Source of the DNA: Sipunculus nudus
Lineage: Eukaryota > Annelida > Sipuncula > Golfingiida > Sipunculidae
Length of the DNA: 64,000 nucleotides
Direction: 5' to 3'
Assembly: GCA_026874595.1 (NCBI GenBank)
Contig: CM049322.1
Location: forward strand, 7,427,900-7,491,899
Shown: piece after piece, positions 24,934-39,744 of the stretch
Numbering within the stretch: position 1 is the first letter of the stretch
How the letters are laid out: every line of letters starts with the position of its first letter
Program-made: the position numbers and the translations under genes
Notes under the pieces: generated by a model
Databases searched by the model: none
The model's input: the letters and a program-made list of their open reading frames with translations, nothing else
Told to the model about the DNA's origin: nothing

Positions 24934-25304
24934 CGGGAACCAGAATTCAGCTCATTTATAACCGAAACTGACAGAGTAAGAAAAGATTATGAACAAAACT
25001 CGAATATGTTTACGGTTATAATACCTTCATTAATTCAAAATTATACCATTTAATATTTTGGCAAGGCAAATGTGAAAAAGTACATACAACAACAAATCGT
25101 CCAGAACTGGAGAGTCGAATGAAAGTACAGAAAAGGCATTCCTTATATTTGATTTGGTTGAATACTGATACCATAATGCAATACATATATGGTATATCAT
25201 TTTCTTCTATATATACATACAATCATAGATAATTAGTTATATTATTCCTCAGTCAACATGTAGATATGCAACATTTTCAACACACACACACACACACCCA
25301 CACC

Positions 25305-25363
<59 letters not shown>

Positions 25364-26779
25364 AGGACATAGAATAGTTTATGGCTCAAACTTATTCATT
25401 CAATATTTGTTTGTTCTGAAACAGTTGCAAAACAATTGGCTCCTAATGTGTTCTTCCGCACTTGTAGATTTTAATCAAATACCGATACGACAGAACGGAC
25501 ATAAACATTAATATAATCTGATGTATAAGCCTATAAAAAGATATTTGTCTTAATACTTAAACAAGTCTGGTTGTTTATATATAGATATGTGTGTATGGGG
25601 CAATCAGATTACATTGGCATAATGCGTGCAGGTGTGTGTGCGTGGCAATTTTTTTGTCAAACATATTTGACAGAAATCGGCGAAAATCACGTGTATATTA
25701 TTAAGTTTTATTGTACACTTGTTTCAATATTTACCTGAAAGTTGAGCAAAATGAACACTGAGATTTAGGTATATGTATATATGAATATGTTTCAGGGAAG
25801 TCCGGGTCGATAGGTCAACATAACAATTCATGCAGAGTACACACACACACTTTCACACACACATGCACACACACCCACACACACACATATATATGCATGG
25901 GTGTGTGCCGTGCCCACCATTCGTCAGTTTAACATGAGTCGGGTTTAGTAATTCTTTATTTATTCTTGTTTATTCGTGTTTATTTCAACCATTTATAGCC
26001 AAGGATTAGTTGTATTGCCGCTCAATGTGAATATATTCAGACACCAAGGACAAATATGATATAAGTTAAAAGCACACATTTAAGTGTGTTACCATTTTTT
26101 GTCAATCGTGGTCATGCATATATTTTACTGTAATCAATATATACATACATGTTTGTCTTCTATAAATGTTAAGTACTTAATATTTTCTTTCTGTTAATGA
26201 GTAAAAATGTTCTTCACAAACGATATGCTTCTATTATCTTTACACGAGGCATGTTGTGTGAGTGATCGTCTGATCAACTGGACAAATGAAAAGGCACTAT
26301 GACATTCGAAACCTTAAATCTAGGTATTTCCATCATTGTAGTATTAGCTGTAATATAACTCTTTCATTATATGTTTTGTTTGTGAACATATTGTTGCAAC
26401 CTGCGTTTCATTTTAAAGAAACTGATTTCCCGGTTTGTTTATATGTTGTATGGTTTTGAGGGTTTTGTAACTTTTTCAAAACTTATACCGCTGATACCGC
26501 CATCCCAACGGAATGCCCAAACCATCAGGTGCAATCAAGCAGCTAAATAGTAATCCTTGTTACTGTTTCGAGCTGTTTCGGTGGCGCCATCTGTAGTATC
26601 AAATATGTTATAATAAGCGCGGTCAAGGTCCCCCCCTATTATATTGCTCATTCAGCATTTTGTGCGGTTTTTTACTTATGTACTTTCTGCAATATGTTGA
26701 ATATTAGGGTTTCTGCTCTAGAGCGTACACAAGTACATGCCGCATTTCCACCCTGATCACAAACTCTACTATACCAACA
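24934..26779. other. Intergenic, microsatellite-rich
   Basis: (CA)n at about 25280-25311 runs into (TA)n at 25312-25359. A second imperfect CA tract lies at about 25838-25890. No gene recognised. Confidence 0.6.
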
Positions 26780-27275
26780 CCTGAACTCGTGTCCCGCGTT
26801 CTTTATAAACTTTAGCTCAGTTTGGAGGGGACGCAGGAACATGACAACCTCCCCCACCACCCCAACTTTTCTACAGGTTGAGGCGAATATAGTGTTACCC
26901 CCCCCCCCCCCCCCAATATTTCCCAATTAATCAAATGTTTTTTCTTTGGCCAAACAGGGTAGGCTCACTTTGCAATAATAGTTTGAGATTTAATCATGAC
27001 GTTTGTAAGAGTTGTGGGGTGGGGGAGGTTTATGATCATTTATAAGAAGTTCTATCTTGAGAGGTCTATCTCTGGACATTACTTCCGGTAAATGAAAAAT
27101 GCATTCCTAACATGTGATCACTTAATTAAAATGACACTTTTTCAACAATACTCAATGTTCACTGGTATTTTGTCAATTTTTATCTTGTTTTTAATAAAAT
27201 TATAATATAAACCAATCGAAAATACTGATGTTCTAAACTAGTTCTCGACAGAATTAAAAATGATCCTGTACTTGA

Positions 27276-27285
<10 letters not shown>
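26780..27285. repeat. Dispersed repeat A, copy 1
   Basis: The segment matches 39745-40235 closely, with small indels. Shared landmarks are GCAGGAACATGAC, TTTTCTACAGGTTGAGG, TAGGCTCACTTTGCAATAAT, GGTGGGGGAGGT and CTAAACTAGTTCTCGACAG. Both copies end in a TA microsatellite. No coding potential. Confidence 0.85.

Positions 27286-27335
<50 letters not shown>
27283..27335. repeat. (TA)n microsatellite
   Basis: Pure TA tract at the right edge of repeat A copy 1. Confidence 0.95.
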
Positions 27336-27341
<6 letters not shown>

Positions 27342-27444
27342 GCGGGTGTAAGACAACAGGCCTATACCTGCCACCCCACATCTATATTTTGAATGACCCA
27401 TTAATAGGCCATCTTATTATTGTAATGTAGGCTGGCCCTGGGTG

Positions 27445-27600
27445 CCGGACGCAGAAGATAGCTCACTCTTCTGCGTGCACTTTTTACTATTAGACTGGTA
27501 GTATAATGTTATGGACAGATCTTTCGGCAATTTAGGTAATTTAAAACTTAAATTTCTGTGTTGTTTTCTAATATATGCGGGAAACAACCTACATTAGCGA
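27445..27600. repeat. Dispersed repeat C, copy 1
   Basis: Shares GATAGCTCACTCTTCTG, TATAATGTTATGGACAGATC and TTGTTTTCTA with 31285-31550. The second copy has an extra internal segment. Confidence 0.7.
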
Positions 27601-30600
27601 GCGTTCGCCAGCTTGTAAATCTAAAATATTTACGAGCAGTGATTCGAACCTACATTTTTGGCAATATTTGTTCTTCAAAATTTTTAAAATGAACTGCCAC
27701 ACATAAAGTAGTCAGGTACATATATTAAGTAGAGTTAAGATGAAGAAGACCACCCAATCCAGAATTTCAAGATTCTTGGAAATACTACGGTATGTGAATT
27801 TTGTGTTTGTGTTAAGTGTCATAGAGTACAGTATGCTAAAGTACGTATCAGAAAGGGTTCTATTAGGCTGGTTGAATAGATTTGATGTAGTTATCATGAA
27901 AAATTGGCTTCTCTGACCTTTTAAAGAGAATTGCCATAGCATAGGTAAGCATTGCCGCTGTCCACCGAAACGAACATATATAAAGTCGTAACGGAGACAT
28001 GCCTGTACCTTATAAGATCACTTATATTGGCTATAACCATGATTAGCAATGAGGCTTGAAATATTGAATTGCCCTAGTTGGCATGAAAAATGGCTCGAGC
28101 AGCTTGAAATATAAAACTGCTGTAAATGGCATGAGGAATGTCCCTGAGTGTCTGGTAATAGGGAACTGCTGTAGTTCAATGGCATGAACATGTCCTTAGC
28201 GATCGAAAGGTTCAAACATGTGTCGACGTAAGGCGAACCTGTATAGAAGTAGCCGCTGCGATAGTTTGAAAACTTTCCAATAGCGCTTAAACTAGTACTG
28301 GCTGTATAACTAACAAAAATATGAAAAACTGTGCCATGGGGCAACAAGTGTGAAAAAAATGACACAAGTGTGGTGTCAAATGATCGGCCCGGAGGTAGGC
28401 CTATATTGTATTGTACTTATTGACACAGGTATGTGCCACTATTGTTTTGATGTACGTGAAATGTAGAAATTGTAGAAAATGTTACTTTGAGCGTATCTGT
28501 TAATTGTACAGGGCTACGTAAGAAAGCATAAACTAATTGTATAGAGACAGAGCAGTGTGCCAATTAAGTCAATGTAAAAGATGAGGTATAATGGTTGTTA
28601 TGTCAAGTAAGCATTGATATGTGTGTATATATATATATATTGTAAGGCTCTATAAACATTTTTTTTGCAATGCAGAACTTTCTTATTGTTATGTTAAAAA
28701 GGGGACAGGTAATTGTTCATTTATTAATTATGCTGATTAAGTGCTACATATATATGGATAGATAGAGCGATAAAGTGCAGACCCTTTAGATTGAAGTTGA
28801 CATAAAAAAACGGAAAACTGAGCAAAATATCAATATGTCCCATTATTAATCCATATAACAATAATTAAAATAAATAAATATTAAAATAAGCATATAAAAC
28901 GGTCTAAAGATAATAATATCATTCTTCATTTTTTTTATATATTTTTAGATCTATTAGGCTGGTTTTAAGGGTTTAATATGGTACCTGAACAAGATCTTAC
29001 AATTTATAATTTATATCTTTTTAAAGATGTAAGCACATAAGCCGCAAAATAATAATTAAACATCATCTTTAAAACAAAATCTCATATCTAAGGAAACAGC
29101 TAAGAGTATGTGCACTCGAATCTGAATAACTATATACAGGCTGACCCTGTAAAAAGTCATGAATACGAACGCCTGTTCAAATACAAAAAAAGTACAATTC
29201 TAAGGCTCAAATGGATAACCTATAATTTGATACCAAGTGCAGGTGCAGAATTTGTTGTTTAAGGGCCAAGGTCAGTACTCTTTACCTTTGATGGGTATTT
29301 GGGTATTTTTGTGTGGTTAAAATCAATCATCTATCCTTTAAATTTAAACTCTTAAGTGGTAAATATTACTAAATAATAAACCAGACATAGGCGTTCCCCT
29401 CTGAATAATATATATATTAAATTTACGTAACTAGTTCTGTCTGAGATACAGTTTATATATATTTATGTTTTGCCTGGAAAAATAAAGCCTCTTGCAAACA
29501 CCTGTGGCAACTGAAAAGGTTTTTTCTAAAGTCAGTAAATAGCTATTGAGATAATCTATCAGATGCCCAGTCACATGTGCATTCACAGTGAGATAATACA
29601 AGTTAAGTCATAAGTTCAGGTGATTTGTCGAGCCTACACACTGGTATCAGATGACGGTACACACAACGGCCACCAGCCTTTGTGACTCCCAAACACTCAT
29701 AATCTCCCCCCTTATATCTGTGCTCCACAAATCATTCTACATAATCCTGTATATATAACTCTGATATCTACCAAACACCTGGTCTTATGTCATGTCTCTC
29801 TGTTGCGTTTTAGCGCTCAGCTGTCAAAATGCTTATCAGGTGCATGCAGTACGTAGCTTTGTGCATCTTTCCAGTGTCAGGAAAGACAGATTAACTCCAG
29901 TAATCCCAGATAAGTTAAATCTGGCTAGGAATTATGCATGTTTGTTGATTGTCAAGTGTGTTGAAGGAGCATTTACGAAACAAGAAACACATTGTAATAT
30001 GTGTGGATGCATTAACCACCCTGTACACATGCAGTTTAATAATTTGAACAACATATTACAATTAAAATTAACAGCTAACTTCTATTCCTAGTAGTACACA
30101 TTGTAAATTAGTAGTAAATTACTGGATTTAAACATTAAATGTAAGCAATTAAATCTATTAAAACAAACATGTTGATTTAGGAATTACAGCCAATATATTA
30201 CTGTTAGCTCGTTATTAGCTGATTCACTCTCTGGCATTAAAGAATTGAATAAATAGTGTGATATGTATAATAAATAGTGTGATATCTTATTCATAATTCG
30301 ACCAACTGTACTGTTGGTCTCTTTGCAAACTGATACAGTAATCTTTTATTACAGATTATGGTTTATGGGTATTTACTTTCTTCCTATTGGTATAACATGA
30401 CTTGCAAAAGCCAATATAACAATTAATTATGAAAACATTTATTATACTTTGAGTTTAATTGTTATTCATGCAAGTTTGCATCCGTTTATGTACATACAAA
30501 CCCTGATAATGTATTGTTATAACCTGATTGTATTCTTCATTCAACCTGTATATGATAATTGTTACATTAACAAGATCGGCATAGATTGTCAAAGTTATTC

Positions 30601-30804
30601 AGACTTGTGAGCTTTAAGCTGTAGTCATTAAAAACAAAATCACATTGACTTTTAAGTCACAGTTGTTCATTATTGATATATATTGTGATATAATTTTTGT
30701 GGAATAGAAACTTTGGCGTTGTTTTATTTCTTTGCAGGAGAAAGACGTACATGTTATGCCTCCTGCACACACCAGTGCTCCTAACATGCAGTGCTCCTAA
30801 CATG

Positions 30805-30859
<55 letters not shown>

Positions 30860-31284
30860 GCAATACAATAAATAAAAATCTGCCAATGGACTTGCCACAT
30901 TGTGCAAAGTTATAATGAAAAGAAATTTTAAAATGCTACATGCTCAGTAATGTATGAGTAAGACTGTCTCATATTTTGCACTATGCTGACACAGTGTAGG
31001 TAATTTGGACATTATACAAATGTTAATGCACACCTTAACGTTAACTGGTGCATCAATTGCCAGTGTATGTTGTTGTCACTCAATGACTGATCCATTTATT
31101 ACAAACTCAAGGTTTTTCCTGAAATCTCTGTCCCCAGGTTTTTTTTTTTTTTCTTTGAGGCTCTAATGTGCGCCTGTTCAAAATTTTTTTTGCCTGTATA
31201 CGGCCAAGATGTCTTCTTTATTTAACACAAAAAAAACTTCTTTTTTTTTCAAATAAGGGGGCAGAGTGTAAGACATCTCACGAA
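27601..31284. other. Long AT-rich intergenic stretch
   Basis: No gene is supported. Open frames at 28018-28365 and 29792-30091 lack domains, homologous features and splice context. An imperfect (TA)n tract is at 30803-30855 and a short one near 28623-28642. Confidence 0.5.
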
Positions 31285-31550
31285 AAAGATAGCTCACTCT
31301 TCTGATGATGCAGACGTGGGCCAGTCTTCAGCACTAGGTTTAGTCATTTAGACGTGTTAATGGGCTAAAGGATAATCGACATAAGACGAAGTTCAGTAGC
31401 CTGTTGCGACCCTTGTAGCGCCCTGTTTATCTCGTTTAACTATTAGATTGACATTATAATGTAATGGACAGATCTTCCGGCAAGTTTGGTAATTTAAAAC
31501 TGTAATCTCTATGTTGTTTTCTATTATCTGTGGGAAAAATCCTACACGGG
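31285..31550. repeat. Dispersed repeat C, copy 2
   Basis: Counterpart of 27445-27600, joined directly to repeat B copy 1, which suggests that the segments are parts of one longer ancestral repeat. Confidence 0.65.
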
Positions 31551-32660
31551 TTTGACTGACACAAATAAATCTTACAAATAATAAGTAGATTCTGCTATGG
31601 CAGACCGCATACTAAGCCGAGTCGAAAATGGCGCAAATTTTCATTTTTAAAACAAAATCACAAAGTACGATGGCGACTCCCTATCCGAGCTTCCCTTGGC
31701 TATTACTTGGGGTTGTTATCAATAATAAATTCATGTGTTAACCCTCTCAAATTATAATACCTGGTGATATAAATATTTTTTTTAATTTTTAAAGTAGAGT
31801 AACCCCCTCTACATGGCCTCTGAAATTTGTGAAGTGAAAAACGTGAAAATATTCATTAATCCAACTCTTGTAAGGATACAAGGCACAAAGGGGTTGATGA
31901 GTTTATTTCACTACCAATATTAGGTTCCATTGTTTGTGTGAGGACTTTTTCAGGTTCCCCAGAGTACAAAACCATTAAATATTTTTTTCTCCTTTTTTAG
32001 GGTTATTTTTTCTGTTTGTTTTCTCTTTTGCTGTGTTTGTGCTAGATCTCACATATGGATGATTTTCAAGCTGACCTTTGTGCATTGTATAAGTCTGAGG
32101 TGACAGAGTTGCTCCTGATATTAACTTTGGACCTTGACCTATGTTCGTGGTCATACGTTCCATAGCTCCTTCCCGACCATCGCTCAGTTGAGAGCATTAA
32201 GGGGGATTCCAGTGATCGCTTAATTATTGCAAACATTTAGTTTTTCTATATTCACGAACATGTTAACCAACTTACATAAAATATTTTTGGAAGATATGCG
32301 TTTATATAACTATCATTGCTTTGTTTTACTAGGTATTTCTCTAGATAGTCGAACCTCTATAATGTGGGCACCCTTAGGACTGGGTAAAACTTCCCACTTT
32401 ATAGAGGTGCCCAATATATGGAGGTAATTGTGCTACTTTCAGTGCTGCCACCTACTTTGAAATATTACTATAGTTACTCGCTCGTTTTAATATTGCGTCA
32501 TTAAATATAAAGGTTAAAAAGTAAAAATTTATAATTGTTTATAAATATATATATATAATTATATGTATGTGTCTGTTATAACATATATCAATGGACATAA
32601 TCTACAATCATTGATCCTGTTATTTAAATCTGCCTAATATATGAAAAGTTACCCAAAGCA
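31551..32660. repeat. Dispersed repeat B, copy 1
   Basis: Colinear with 40300-41590. Landmarks are TTTGACTGACACAAATAAAT, TCTCACATATGGATGATTTT, GACCTTGACCTA, GTCGAACCTCTATAATG and CAGTGCTGCCACCTACTTTG. The copy at 40.3 kb carries an extra segment at about 40385-40560. No coding potential. Confidence 0.85.
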
Positions 32661-33000
32661 TCCTCTCTCAAATAATCATGGTGAAATTGCATGCATTTTT
32701 ACTTGAAATAGTGTTTGATATTTGCAACTTAAGTGAGGTATTTTAGTTTAGGGAAGCAGGGAAGGGATGAATTAAATGAGTATAACCGGAGTCAAATCGA
32801 TTCAAAATCGGAAATTCAAATCCGTTTGAGTGTAAACCTGACAAATGTATGTGTTTGCATGTAATGTCAAGTCTGTTAACAAAAATCTTAGGTAAACGGC
32901 TGAGGCTGCCATCAGCACCAATTAATGAAATGTGTAAAATGAGTGTTAAAATGGCATCATTGATGAAACAATCAAATTCAGTTAATAGCAAAGTGTAATA

Positions 33001-36000
33001 AATAGAAGGCTTGATTATATTCTCTCCAGTAATTTGAATAATCAGGTCATACAGGTTAATATAATTCCAGCAATTTTAACAGATCATTCGGCAGTGAAAT
33101 GTGACTTCAAATCACCAAGTGGTTGTAAACATGGCCCGTCCTTCTGGAAATTAAATTTGTCCCTCCTGGAAGATCCAGTTTTTGTGTCATCAATGCGAGA
33201 AAACATAAAAAAATGGAAAGAGCATTATGAAAACAAAGATAGGGAAACAAAATGGTGGGAATATCTAAAGTTTAAAATAAGAGAATATTCAATCTCATAT
33301 TCTAAAAGAAAATGTAGACGTGAAAAGCTTACACTGAAAAACCTAAAGAAAAGTTTAAAGGATGTAAAATTCAACTTGCATAACAGTAATAATCAAACGG
33401 AGATCCATCAAATATCTCGAGAAATAGATAAGCATTATGAGAGAATAGTCGATGGCTCCATGATAAGGCCTAGCATCACATGGTTTGAGGAAGGGGAGCG
33501 TAATTCAAAGTACTCTATGAATTTGGAAAAAAAAATAAAAGCAAAACAACCATAAGAAAATTATTGTGTAATGGGAAAGATATAACAGATCAGCGTAAAA
33601 TTATGATAGAACTGAAAAGATTTTATGAAGAAAAGTACACCTGTAGTGGTACCTTTTCAAAACAAGAGTGTACACAACTTCTGTCAGAGTTTGATACTCC
33701 AGTCCTATCAGATATGCAAGCAGCTAGTTGTGATGGAATGATCTCAGAAAAATAAGTCCTATCAACATTGAAACAAATGAAAAATAATAAAACTCCCGGG
33801 AATGATGGATTGCCAAAAGAATTCTATATAAAATTTTTTGATCTCGTCGGGAAGGATCTCGTTAATGTTGAAACAGATGCTTTGAGGAGGGTAAGCTAAC
33901 TACAAGTCAAAGGCAAGTAGTGGTTACTTTGATAGAAAAACCAGGTAAAGATAATCGTTTAATCTCATCGTGGCGACCAATTAGTTTGTTAAATGTCGAT
34001 TATAAGATATTGAGTAAAATTTAAGCAGGGCGCGTAAAAGCTGTTCTTCCTAATCTTATTAATGAGGACCAAACGGCATTGTTCCCGGGAGAAACATTTG
34101 TGAAACGAACCGCTTAATTTGTGATATCTTAGATTACTGTATCAAAGAAAATAAACCTAATATCTTGTTTGCCGTTGATTTTGCTGCTACTTTCGACTCA
34201 TAACTTTATGTTCAGTGTTTTGGAAAAGTTTGGCTTCCAGACAGATTTTATTAAATGGGTACAACTTCTTCATAACGATATCTAAAGCTGTATTATAAAT
34301 AACGGTTACACTACAGGATATGTCAGTGTAGCAAAAGGTACCAGACAAGGCGACCCCCTGGCGCCATATTTGTTTGTCATGGCAATTGAAATCCAACAAT
34401 AATGGTACGTAAATCTGTGTCTAACAAAGGGATTAATATTAACGGCTTTGAAATTAAACAGTGTATGTATGCAGACGATACCACATTTTTTTCTGAAAGA
34501 CATAGACTCAATGGTTGCATTATGCTCAGTGTTGGATAAATTTGCGCAGCTTTCGTCTATTAAGATAAATTATGAAAAATGTGAAGCAGCATGGACAACG
34601 AAGCAACCTGTGTATAATCAAATGGAACGTTTTAAATGGATAGACCTTAATACCGAAGCACTAAAAATATTAGGGATATGGCATACACATGATAAAAATC
34701 TTTCCAATGTATTAAATTTTACTAAAATATAAGAACAGTTAAAGACACTTCTTAATGTATGGAGACAGAGGCCTTTAACCATATTTGGTAAAAATGTGAT
34801 CTTAAAATCCTTAGGCATTTCAAAAATAATATACGTAACAAACATTCTGGAACCACCCAGAGAATCCGTTAAGACTGTAAAAAATGTCATGGTTGATTTC
34901 ATATGGCATGGAAGGAAACCGAAAATAAAATATAATGTCCTTATCAATAACTATGAGAACGGGGGCTTGAGGTTGTATGATATTAATACAATAATAGAAA
35001 CTCAAAGATTTATGTGGATGAAGAAAATCATCACAGGTGACACGAGAAAGTATGCAATAATACCTAATCTTTATTTAAAACGCGTTGGTGGAATGAAAAA
35101 TATCAGAGGTAACTTGGATCCTGAAATTTTAAAAATAGGAATGTCATCTTTTTATTCACGTTGCCTTGATGTATGGCACTCTGTTACTTCCGGGGAACCA
35201 TTAAGTAAAGAAACAGTCTTGACACAACATCTATGGAATAATAGATACATCAAGGTAGGAGGTAAATCAGTCTATTATTATTTTCTTGATATTCTTGGTA
35301 TAAAGTATGTTCGTGATTTGTACAATGACAGAGGTTAAAAAAGAAAATTTGATGAAGGTTTAGCAAAAAACAGTTTTGCTTACAACAAATACTATATCCA
35401 CTGGATAGCTCTGCAAAGGGCTATTCCACAAAAATGGTTTCAGGATAATGATTCTAACAGATATATTGAGGTTAATAGTACTTCTGTATTAAATAATGTA
35501 TTTATATCCTACAATGACGTTGTTCTAGATTTGGACAAACTCACATTCAGAAGTGTCTACAACAAAATAATATCATGTAAAACTTCTGAACCAATCTTCA
35601 AAATAAAGTTACCAAACCTGTATAAAGACTTTAACTTGAAACGAGCAATTAATTACGTTTATAAGACCACTCTAGACATGTATCTAAGGCAATTCCAGTT
35701 TAGAATTCTGCATAACATCCTTTCTGTTAACGAAAATCTATTTAGATGGAGGATAACAGACACAAACAGATGTTCTTATTGTTTCACTGAAAATGAATCT
35801 ATTTATCATTTATTCTGTGAATGTCACATTTCCAAAAACTTTTACTTGCAAATAAAGTCTTGGGCTAAGAACTTTGGATTAGAGATGCCAAGCTTCGGTC
35901 GTCAACTTTTATACACTGGAGCAGAAAAATCAGAACATGCTGCGCTTGTAAATTTGTTGATGTTGGTCTACAAGATCATGGTCTTTAGTAATAGGAATAA

Positions 36001-36106
36001 TCTGGCACTTCTTTCATTGGACCAGTATGTGACAAAACTGACAAGATTTGAATATCTTGAACGCAAAGTGGCGGAAAAAGGCACAAAAGTACTATACATG
36101 AAATAA
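33001..36106 (+). pseudogene. Decayed L1/Tx1-type LINE ORF2
   Basis: Fragments in several frames follow the order of an L1/Tx1-type ORF2. The end of the endonuclease is at 33001-33170 (LDYIL, then ILTDHSAVKCDF). A linker follows (FWKLNLSLLEDPVFV). RT motifs are at 33780-34500 (NNKTPGNDGLPKEFY, TRQGDPLAPYLFVMAIE, and the catalytic YADD near 34468). The thumb and C-terminal region spans 34796-36106, with a CCHC-like CSYCFTENESIYHLFCEC and ERKVAEKG at the end. Multiple stops and frameshifts (for example 33554, 33753, 34022, 34732, 35336) make it non-functional. The 5' part is missing. It is clearly older than the L1-type copy at 17.7 kb, and no target-site duplication was recognised. Confidence 0.85.
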
Positions 36107-39100
36107 AATGGAAACCAATTCCTCATACTATACTAAACAAGAAGTGATGTATATTATTCAACTACTATCATTTTGCTATATACAGCCAGGCGGTGACCCT
36201 TTCGGCTTCATGAGTGTGTATATAATATATGATATTTGTTTCAATTTTATGTGAATATAGTTTGAAATGTAAACATAATAGGAAACGTGTTTGTATTGAT
36301 TTCACCATTTGATTTGTGAAGTTCTGCGAGACAAACTTGTAAATTTTTGAAAATAATGATGATTGAAATAATTGAATGTTCAGTGGCAAACATTTTTACG
36401 TAAATACATGAACTGGGAATCAGAAAGTTTTATATAAATATATATTTGTATATGTAACAATGTCATTTACTGTTGTAAGGTTCATAATAGTTTATGATGT
36501 CAATGATGAAACCTATTTTTCAAAAATAAAGAACAAGTACAAATCTGAGACATCATAGAGGAGAAGAAAAGAAAAAAAATAGCAAAATGTGGTAACTTAT
36601 GTGTTTGAATGCTTCTTCAGATTATTTCTGTTATCATATATCTCAAGAAAACTGTAGCCTTCAGCGCAAAAGGTCATATCAATATTAATGATGATAAATG
36701 ATGATATTAAATCCCGACCCCGAAAGAATATGCCGCCGGTATTGTGGATGAAACAGTTGAAGCTAAAGGCGCATGAACGCATATCGCAACATATAGATGT
36801 ATTCACAAACATGTACACGCAGGCTAAATACAAATAATGGTTTTATATTATGATGGCACATACTATCTATTAACATGTACCATAATTAATAATCAGTCTA
36901 ATTTTATGCTATGAGACGATATCGTCAATCAAGGAATTTACATACACCGAAAACTCGCCGTCTGTCTGGATAAAATGAATTAAGAAATCTGTCATGAGCA
37001 CAATATGGCCAAAATATCACTAAATGATTACTCATAATAAATGCTTTTAAAAAAACTGTTTAATTAAAGCATGAGGAATACTAAACGACATTTCTATTTT
37101 CTAAGACTGCAGCTGCTACCTATGCGACATATGGGGAGGGTGATTGGTTAGATGTTTATGGTGACACTGCTTATAAGTTAAGAATACTCAGTAATTTCAG
37201 TTTAGCTCGGTTTTATTAAGGTCCACTATATCAGTTGACTTTGTACGGCTGATGCTGTGGTTTTATGGTCATATCAGCAAAATCATGACGCGACTGCATG
37301 TTCCAGTGAAGTGGGATAGATAGAGTGAAGATGCTGATAGACAGAGTAACCAAATAACAAACTAAGGAACCAAAACATAATAATATATATGGTTTTATTT
37401 CCAGAGTCAGTGAATGTTAGTTGCCACCTATGCAAGTCCAGAGCTAAAGTTGCCTTTAAAAAAATATGTTAAGACTGTGAAAGGATGACCCATCATTATG
37501 TAATGCTTTCCGACCCCTCTATATTCATAAATAATTGTTTTGATACACCACTAACTTTTCATGTGACAACTTTGTCTGTTCGTAAATATTTTCGTATTAT
37601 TTTGTCGGCCATTTCGTGTTATGCTAATTAGCTAGTATCGCCTAAGGGTGACAGTGAGCCATCCTCAACATTATCACCCCTGATATGTGGGGAAACAAAA
37701 TCCACAACGAAAATAAACTTGAGACTCTAAAACAAGGAAAGCAGAAAAATTTACCTTAGGCTGCCGGACTATTATATATATGTTATCTTTGTCACTGACA
37801 GTGTGTCATCAATGTTTTTTTTTTTTTTTTGTATTTGTGTAACCTTTGACACTGCCTGTATGTCATCCATGTGCGTTTGGGTATTTGTGTAAACGTTGTC
37901 ACTCCCTAAATGTCTTATGTGGTTGGGGATGTCTCATTATTGGGGTTGGTCTCACACATCCGCACTGAGGCCACCTTTATCTCTCATGCATGTGCAATGC
38001 GAATTTATAACCTTTACTGTTATACAATGCAAGTATATTTCCCTTATCCGCCTCACGCATGGGTAATCCATACTTAATTTTATTGCTTTATGACATTACT
38101 TTTTGTGCTACATGAAATCGCTCTTTTTGTTACATGATTTTGATCTCTTTGTTACATGATCTAACAATTTTTGTTACAAGACATCACTCTTTTTACTACA
38201 GGACTCTTTGCTACAAGCATCTATGCTATGCTACGTTTCACTTCACTTGAATGTTTAATGTATATGTAAGTCTTTAGCATGTGAGCCTGGTGTGTCTAAT
38301 CTTTATTTCGTCAGTATGCATACAACTAAGAGCTAAGTATCTATATTTCATTAACATGGCTAGTGGCTATGTCAGTCTTGTACACTGCCTGTTTGTGTCC
38401 CGTGTGGGTACTGAAATTGTCTCTATTTCTCCGGTATGCGTGCTACGTATATACATCCTTCAGACAGCATCTGGAAAAACCTGGCCATTTTGTATGGAAA
38501 TTTACGGATTAAGTGAATTTTCCGAGGGTTTAAGGTCTCAAAGGGTTTCGTTAAATTCACATAATGTACCATATAATATTAATATTAAATTGAACTTAAT
38601 ATTTGATTAACTCTGAATGGTATTAGTCATTTATGAATCTTGGGTGTTATCCTGAAGGCTAATAATATTCGAGAAAATATTTCCTGATATTGAAGTAATT
38701 TCATTGACACCACACGTAATAGTTTATACAAAATAATCCACCAGCAACCGTACGAAAATTAAACTGGATTATTGTTTGTTGATTGACATTATTCAAACCT
38801 TTTTTTATTTATATTTGGTTTTTAGTCAATCAGGCCTATCAGGTACAATCTAGAAGAGGTAGAGAAAACAGAAGCCAACAGATCACTGAGGTATTGCAGT
38901 TTATAATCAACACACACAACATTTGTAATATAAATGAATAAATATAACTCATTTCTGATCAAATGCTATAATATTAGTTATGGTGGTTTATGAACAACAT
39001 CGCACAGTAAGGGACACCCTACATATAGCATATATATATAAAGAGCCCGGCCATACGTATGTCGGTATGATTCTTTGGTATGCTTTTGTTTACTCATCTC

Positions 39101-39744
39101 CCACTTTGTTGAAATAAGACTACTTTAAATTCCTGCGTGTGCCATTGCATGGAAATGAATGCCCTTATCAATCTGAGCTGTCACCTTCAGGTTTCACATA
39201 CACATACACAAAGTTACACGGTAACAATCTTTATATGCCAGGGTTCTTAACAGTGAGCGAGTTAAACTACCTCTCACATAAAGGCTGTGCCTAAATTATT
39301 GTTTTATTGATATTAGGCCAATTAATTAAGCCACACCGGCTTCAAATAAAACACTTTTTTATGTGAAGTATGAGGTCATCAGGATAATTTGGTTCCCTAA
39401 TAAAGATGTATCATATATCACATCAGCTCACCGTTTTAGAATAGAACATTTGTATATTTTAAAGGGGCTCTATGTGGTATATAATTACTTTAAAATATAC
39501 ATATGTTAACTTGGGACGTATGCATTGCATATGTGTAAAGTTATGCAACAGACCAGGTAAATCTATAGGAGGATGTTCACCTTGGCGCATAATGAAGGTT
39601 TACTACATGTTTGTCTGGTTGCATTGGCTCGATTCAATTAAGGTCAAACCTGCAAAACATAGTATGTTTAACAGTCTACAGGCACATGTGGTGTTTAATT
39701 CACTTCAAGTCTTTGATATTATGTCAATAATTTGCCAACAAATG
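36107..39744. other. LINE 3' flank and long AT-rich intergenic stretch
   Basis: An AATAAA near 36524 and an A-rich stretch near 36565-36580 may mark the LINE 3' end. The rest holds no gene I can support; the open frame at 38281-38610 has no recognisable features. Confidence 0.5.

Noticed and set aside
26610-26640. Second LTR of the 1-4213 element (shared TGGCGCCAT)
   Set aside because: Only about nine bases match before the sequences diverge; chance.
28018-30091. Open frames of about 100-115 codons in AT-rich DNA
   Set aside because: No domains, no splice context, composition like the background.
31975-32991. Short open frames on both strands within repeat B and beyond
   Set aside because: They lie in a dispersed repeat whose second copy does not keep the frames.
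38281-38610. 109-codon open frame
   Set aside because: No recognisable motif and ordinary background composition; expected by chance in a 64-kb window.
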